Shown here piece by piece: positions 14,132 to 14,145 of a stretch of DNA of 14,145 nucleotides. The DNA comes from Nitratifractor sp. (GTDB lineage Bacteria > Campylobacterota > Campylobacteria > Campylobacterales > Sulfurovaceae): positions 1 to 14,145 of the forward strand of contig WFYP01000298.1 in assembly GCA_015490055.1 (NCBI GenBank). Direction: 5' to 3'. The notes below the pieces were generated by a model. The model had not been told where the DNA came from. It saw only the letters and a program-made list of their open reading frames with translations, and did not search any database. Numbering within the stretch: the first letter of the stretch is position 1; each line of letters starts with the position of its first letter. A program made the translations under genes and the position numbers.

Positions 14132-14145
14132 AAAAAGTTTTATCT
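14128..14145 (+). CDS. Start of a downstream gene, truncated by the window end
   Basis: Only six codons (MKKVLS) are visible. The ATG overlaps the preceding stop as ATGA, and a GGAG-like site (14117-14120) lies 7 nt upstream, so the start is credible. A Lys-Lys start followed by hydrophobic residues would fit a signal peptide, but the product cannot be identified. Confidence 0.5.

Overview
The window looks like a chromosomal segment of a low-GC, Gram-negative Campylobacterota (Epsilonproteobacteria) species, near the Sulfurimonas/Sulfurovum/Arcobacter group. This rests on the AT-rich sequence, extended -10 promoter character, AAGGA-type ribosome sites, and the gene families (rhodanese with a CPPFC motif, beta-carbonic anhydrase, full-length cobalamin-dependent MetH, NosL-like protein). 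The genus is inference. No tRNA, rRNA, CRISPR array, transposase or phage gene was seen.

Layout. (1) 16-660: an exported rhodanese-like protein. (2) 849-2619: an OmpA-domain protein with a long acidic calcium-binding-type (thrombospondin type 3) repeat region, followed 1 nt later by a 41-residue one-helix microprotein; the pair ends at a perfect inverted repeat (2621-2644). (3) 2703-3353, minus: beta-class carbonic anhydrase. (4) 3545-7051, minus: complete MetH with TTG start. (5) 7052-7425: divergent intergenic region with a 9-bp long-range stem enclosing smaller hairpins. (6) 7426-9276: BtuB-like TonB-dependent receptor, then a six-helix membrane protein (9355-9915). The pairing of B12-dependent MetH with a BtuB-like receptor suggests a cobalamin-related locus. 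(7) 10012-14145: a same-direction cluster of a NosL-like protein, an 84-residue membrane-anchored protein, an FtsX/MacB-type permease, a LolD/MacB-type ATPase, an eight-helix membrane protein with a CPFCM motif, and the first codons of another gene. No nosZ is present in the window.

The most notable non-coding signal is a set of palindromic elements in the intergenic gaps of the + strand genes. Family A has three copies (10683-10749, 12273-12334, 13086-13150). Each is a near-perfect 28-30 bp stem with GGGTCAGG/CCTGACCC ends, ending 2-5 nt before the Shine-Dalgarno sequence of the next gene. Paired changes preserve the stem between copies. Family B has four shorter hairpins (7335-7361, 9304-9330, 12218-12243, 13041-13066) of the GTAGGG type. 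Two composite modules, T/G-rich tract + B + A, in the same orientation flank the ABC ATPase gene. They resemble REP-like (RAYT-mobilised) palindromes and may also act as RNA structures within the operon.

Functionally, the 10-14 kb cluster looks like an envelope metal (copper?) or thiol handling exporter/assembly system built from NosL plus an ABC transporter. The substrate cannot be determined from sequence alone.
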